Shown: piece after piece, positions 5,432 to 7,956 of the stretch
How the letters are laid out: each line of letters opens with the position of its first letter
Numbering within the stretch: position 1 is the stretch's first letter
DNA from: Actinomycetota bacterium
GTDB taxonomy: Bacteria > Actinomycetota > Thermoleophilia > Solirubrobacterales > Solirubrobacteraceae
Reading direction: 5' to 3'
Assembly: GCA_005883905.1 (NCBI GenBank)
Contig: VAYD01000309.1
Coordinates: forward strand, 1,222 to 9,177
DNA: 7,956 nt
Made by a program: the position numbers and the translations under genes
Notes under the pieces: generated by a model
What the model was told of the DNA's origin: nothing
Seen by the model: only the letters and a program-made list of their open reading frames with translations
Databases searched by the model: none

Positions 5432-6619
5432 CTGCGGATCCTGCTGGTGACGCCCGAGCTCCCGTTGCCGCCGATCAACGGCCTGCGGCTACAGGTGGGC
5501 CACCTCGCCCAGGAGCTCGCTGTCCGGCACGAAGTCTGCGTGCTCGGCTATCGCTGGCCGGAGCAGGAGGCGGACGGCGCAGGCGCCTTCGAGCTGCGCT
5601 CGCTCGCGGCACCCTCGCGAGCGCTCCCGGTGCGGGCGCTCGACTGGCTCGGCGCAGCCGTCCAGAACCAGCCGGCGGCAGTCGGCCCGTTCACCGGCCA
5701 TGCCGAGCACGAGGTCGCGCGGCTGGTGAGCGAGCGCCGCTTCGACGTCGCTCACGTCACGAGCCCGGTCATGGCGCGCCTGAAGCACTCCCTCGGCTCC
5801 GTTCCCTCGATTCTCGCGGCGCTCGACGCGTGGCACCTCAACCTGCTCGCGTCAGCGGCTATAGGACCGAGGATCACGCGCCCGCTGCGGCGGCTCGAGG
5901 CGCGCCGCGCCCGACGGTTCGAGTCTCGTGCGCTGGGCTGGTACGAGCGGGTGGTGATGGTGACGGCGGAGGACGCGGCGGCCGTCCACAAGCTCAACCC
6001 CTCGCTCCCGCTCGAGGTGATCCCCAACGGGGTGGACGCATCGCGGTTCGCGCCGGCCGCCGTGCCGTTGGCAGAGCGCGGACATATCGTTTTCACGGGG
6101 GCGCTTGCCTATCCTCCCAACGTCGCGGCAGCCCATTTCCTCGCGCTGCGCATCCTTCCCCGCGTACGGCGCAAGGTGGCCGACGCGCATCTGACGATTG
6201 TCGGTCGGTCGCCGTGTCGCACGGTGCGCGCACTCGCCAGCCCCGGGGTCGTGGACGTCGTCGCAGACGTTCCCGAGGTCCGCCCCTGGCTGCAGCGGGC
6301 AGAGGTGTACGCGTGTCCGATGATCAGCGGCACCGGCATCAAGAACAAGCTCCTCGAGGCGCTCGCGTGCGGGAGCCCGGCCGTTGCGACGGCGCTCTCC
6401 TGCCAGGGGATGAGCGTCCGTTCAGAGGAGCAGTTGCTGATCGCCGACGGCGAGGAGCGCTTCGCCGAGGCGGTCGTGCGCCTGATGGACGATCCCGCGC
6501 TTCGGGCGCGCCTTGCGGCATCGGCGCGGAAGTACGTTCTCCAAGATCACAATTGGCCTGAAGTCGCGCGCAGCTACGAGCGGATCTACTCGGAGGTGAT
6601 CGACGCCGCGACGGGCTGA
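5432..6619 (+). CDS. GT-B glycosyltransferase, family 4-like (start probably CTG)
   Basis: This is a cytoplasmic GT-B fold glycosyltransferase that would transfer a sugar from a nucleotide donor to a lipid-linked or other glycan acceptor. From GTG 5447 it is 390 residues, but the frame is open back to the phosphoesterase stop at 5414-5416, and the codons from CTG 5432 read LRILLVTPELPLPPINGLRL. That is the usual first strand and glycine-rich loop of GT4 enzymes, so I place the start at CTG 5432, about 6 nt after a GGGGCGG site; starting at GTG 5447 would remove strand one. The C-terminal donor domain shows VIPNGVDASRFAP (192-204 counted from the GTG), FTGALAYPPN (216-225), IVGRSP (251-256) and SGTGIKNKLLEALACGSP (294-311) with the E-x7-E-like donor-binding helix. 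The pattern resembles GT4 enzymes of exopolysaccharide clusters, including the PEP-CTERM/EpsH-associated group. The 15-nt gap from the phosphoesterase implies one transcript. Its sugar specificity is unknown. Confidence 0.88.
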   Translation: MRILLVTPELPLPPINGLRLQVGHLAQELAVRHEVCVLGYRWPEQEADGAGAFELRSLAAPSRALPVRALDWLGAAVQNQPAAVGPFTGHAEHEVARLVSERRFDVAHVTSPVMARLKHSLGSVPSILAALDAWHLNLLASAAIGPRITRPLRRLEARRARRFESRALGWYERVVMVTAEDAAAVHKLNPSLPLEVIPNGVDASRFAPAAVPLAERGHIVFTGALAYPPNVAAAHFLALRILPRVRRKVADAHLTIVGRSPCRTVRALASPGVVDVVADVPEVRPWLQRAEVYACPMISGTGIKNKLLEALACGSPAVATALSCQGMSVRSEEQLLIADGEERFAEAVVRLMDDPALRARLAASARKYVLQDHNWPEVARSYERIYSEVIDAATG

Positions 6620-7956
6620 TCGCGCAGCACGCCATGGCCCGCCAGCGTGCGCAACACCTCGACCGCGAGCTCGCCCGCGGGTCGCTGCGCATCGAGCTCC
6701 ACGACTCCGGCTCGGCCCGGGAACGTCCGGTCGTAGCGATCGACGAGCGCACCCAGGACCGACGGCGAGAACATGTCGTCCTTGCGCGCGTACGCCACGG
6801 CTGCCGGCAGCCGCAGGTAGAACGTCCGGTCCGGCCGCGGAACGGCCGCCTGCAGGATCCGGTGATGCAGGCGCAGCGCCAACGCGCCGCCGTAGTCGTG
6901 GTCGAGCGCGATCGCAGCGTCGAGGGCCGAGCGATCGAAGATCGCGACCCGGCCCCGACCTCGGCGCACGGCGGCACGAGCCTGGCGGATGTAGTCGAGC
7001 GTGTTGGCGAGCGCCCAGGTCCAGCCGATCGGGCCCCGTCGCGTCAGCGGGTTCGGCTCCCCGAGCCCGGACGCTCGTGCCGGATGGGCGGAGTGTGTCC
7101 GCGGCGGCAGCAACCGCTGCCCCAGCCGCGCGCTCCCGCTGAGAAGCGCCGAGCCGCTGAAACCGAGCCGGACCCACACGATGCTCGACGGGACGTTCAG
7201 CCGGCCGAGGTTCTCGGCGAGTCGTTGCACCTGGGTGGTCTTCCCTGCCCCGTCGATGCCGGAGAAGACCACCTGCATGCGCCTCGGACGCAGGCGCTCG
7301 ACGGCGAGACGATGCGCGGAACGCGAGCGGGCGGCGAGCCAACGCGGGTCGGCGGCGGTCAGCCGTCGCGGCGCGTCCGGGAACACATCGGCAGCGCCAA
7401 TCCTCCGGCCGAGGCCCGCGGCCCGGTCGAGAGCGGCGGCGACGTCACCGGTGGAGGGCACCGACCCGATCCTCTCGAGCGCAGCGAGCAGCTCGAGGGC
7501 GGCGCGAACCGTGAGCCGGCGGCTGGCGATCACCTTGCCGGCAGTCCGCTGGAGCCGATGCGCGGCCCCCACAAGTGGGATGCCCCCATCGGCGGCGGGC
7601 GCGGCAGCGTCGATCGCGGGGGTCGCATCGGGCCCGTAGTCGTAGAGGCAGCGGCACAGCTCCGCCGACCCGAGCACCTCGTCGTCTTGGACCGCGGCGA
7701 AGCGCACGACGCCCGGCGTCGTGCGGCCGAGGCGCTCGAGCAGCGGCTCGAGCGACAGAAAGCCGCGATCCGCGAGGAGGCCCGAGGCGCGGTCGGTCGC
7801 CGCCGCCCGCACGAGCACGTCGATGTCGCTCGACCACATCCGTCCAAGGCTCGCGGCGAGCAGCGCCACGTCGCCGGCAACCGGTTCGAGGGCCTCCACG
7901 ACGCGCTGCTCGAGGGTCGAGAAGCGCTTCTCCCGGGCGCGATCGGCTTCGACCGC
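6586..7956 (-). CDS. nucleotidyltransferase-like/thymidylate kinase-like P-loop fusion protein, N-terminus off the window
   Basis: The frame is open from the right edge to TAG at 6586-6588, giving 456 visible codons. A GTG at 7899 exists but coding-like sequence continues upstream to 7956, so the real start is probably outside. Two parts are seen. Residues about 20-190 include SSDIDVLVR, with Asp44 and Asp46 as in the DxD of minimal nucleotidyltransferase folds, followed by an alpha-helical region. Residues about 228-445 are a thymidylate kinase-like P-loop domain: Walker A SGIDGAGKTTQ (Lys239), a DR motif in VAIFDRSALDA (Asp341, Arg342) and a LID-like Arg/Lys segment YARKDDMFSP (near 389-399), then the TFYLRLP strand (378-384). 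The kinase domain carries a longer insert between Walker A and the DR motif than housekeeping Tmk and probably has another phosphoryl acceptor. It converges on the glycosyltransferase gene and overlaps its 3' end by 34 nt. Function in glycan metabolism is inferred from context only. Confidence 0.75.
   Translation of the reverse strand, partial: AVEADRAREKRFSTLEQRVVEALEPVAGDVALLAASLGRMWSSDIDVLVRAAATDRASGLLADRGFLSLEPLLERLGRTTPGVVRFAAVQDDEVLGSAELCRCLYDYGPDATPAIDAAAPAADGGIPLVGAAHRLQRTAGKVIASRRLTVRAALELLAALERIGSVPSTGDVAAALDRAAGLGRRIGAADVFPDAPRRLTAADPRWLAARSRSAHRLAVERLRPRRMQVVFSGIDGAGKTTQVQRLAENLGRLNVPSSIVWVRLGFSGSALLSGSARLGQRLLPPRTHSAHPARASGLGEPNPLTRRGPIGWTWALANTLDYIRQARAAVRRGRGRVAIFDRSALDAAIALDHDYGGALALRLHHRILQAAVPRPDRTFYLRLPAAVAYARKDDMFSPSVLGALVDRYDRTFPGRAGVVELDAQRPAGELAVEVLRTLAGHGVLRDQPVAASITSE

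Noticed and set aside
4939..6561. Plus-strand open frame of 540 codons
   Set aside because: It overlaps the phosphoesterase and glycosyltransferase in another frame; the motifs of both enzymes are in the other frame and this product is Arg-rich nonsense.
7001..7639. Plus-strand open frame of 212 codons
   Set aside because: It is antisense to the kinase fusion, whose Walker A and nucleotidyltransferase-like motifs support the minus strand.

Overview
The window is GC-rich (roughly 70 %) and almost fully coding. It reads like a chromosomal cell-surface or exopolysaccharide region of a high-GC actinobacterium. The secreted beta-helix protein and the LamG-repeat phosphoesterase resemble proteins I associate with Thermoleophilia (Solirubrobacterales), but that placement is from protein style only and no rRNA or marker gene is present to confirm it.

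Layout: two transcription blocks diverge from a 127-bp intergenic region (2151-2277). Leftward (minus strand) lie a secreted right-handed beta-helix protein (2150-1080) and, overlapping its stop by 14 nt, an O-antigen polymerase/ligase-type membrane protein that starts at about 1093 and runs off the left edge with its C-terminus missing. Rightward (plus strand) lie a large secreted protein made of three LamG-like repeats, an Ig-like segment and a metallophosphoesterase (2278-5416), then, 15 nt later, a family-4-type glycosyltransferase (about 5432-6619). On the minus strand again, converging on and overlapping the glycosyltransferase by 34 nt, is a nucleotidyltransferase-like/thymidylate-kinase-like fusion (7956-6586) whose N-terminus lies beyond the right edge.

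The most notable observation is that the LamG-metallophosphoesterase gene is split over three reading frames. LamG repeats 2 and 3 are each exactly 630 nt (210 codons), while repeat 1 is 578 nt; the missing 52 nt, including a conserved YVNGAAK-type strand, shifts the frame near 2843. A second break at a run of five C (4607-4611) puts the phosphoesterase domain out of frame. All phosphoesterase metal-ligand motifs are intact, so the lesions are either very recent, assembly or sequencing errors, or (for the second) possibly bypassed by recoding or reinitiation.

Taken together the genes suggest surface-glycan work: a glycosyltransferase builds on a cytoplasmic intermediate, a Wzy/WaaL-type membrane protein polymerises or ligates glycan outside, and two exported proteins (beta-helix and LamG-phosphoesterase) bind or modify surface polymers. 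The kinase fusion may act on a nucleotide or other phosphorylated metabolite, substrate unknown. No RNA genes, CRISPR arrays, transposases or convincing terminators were seen.
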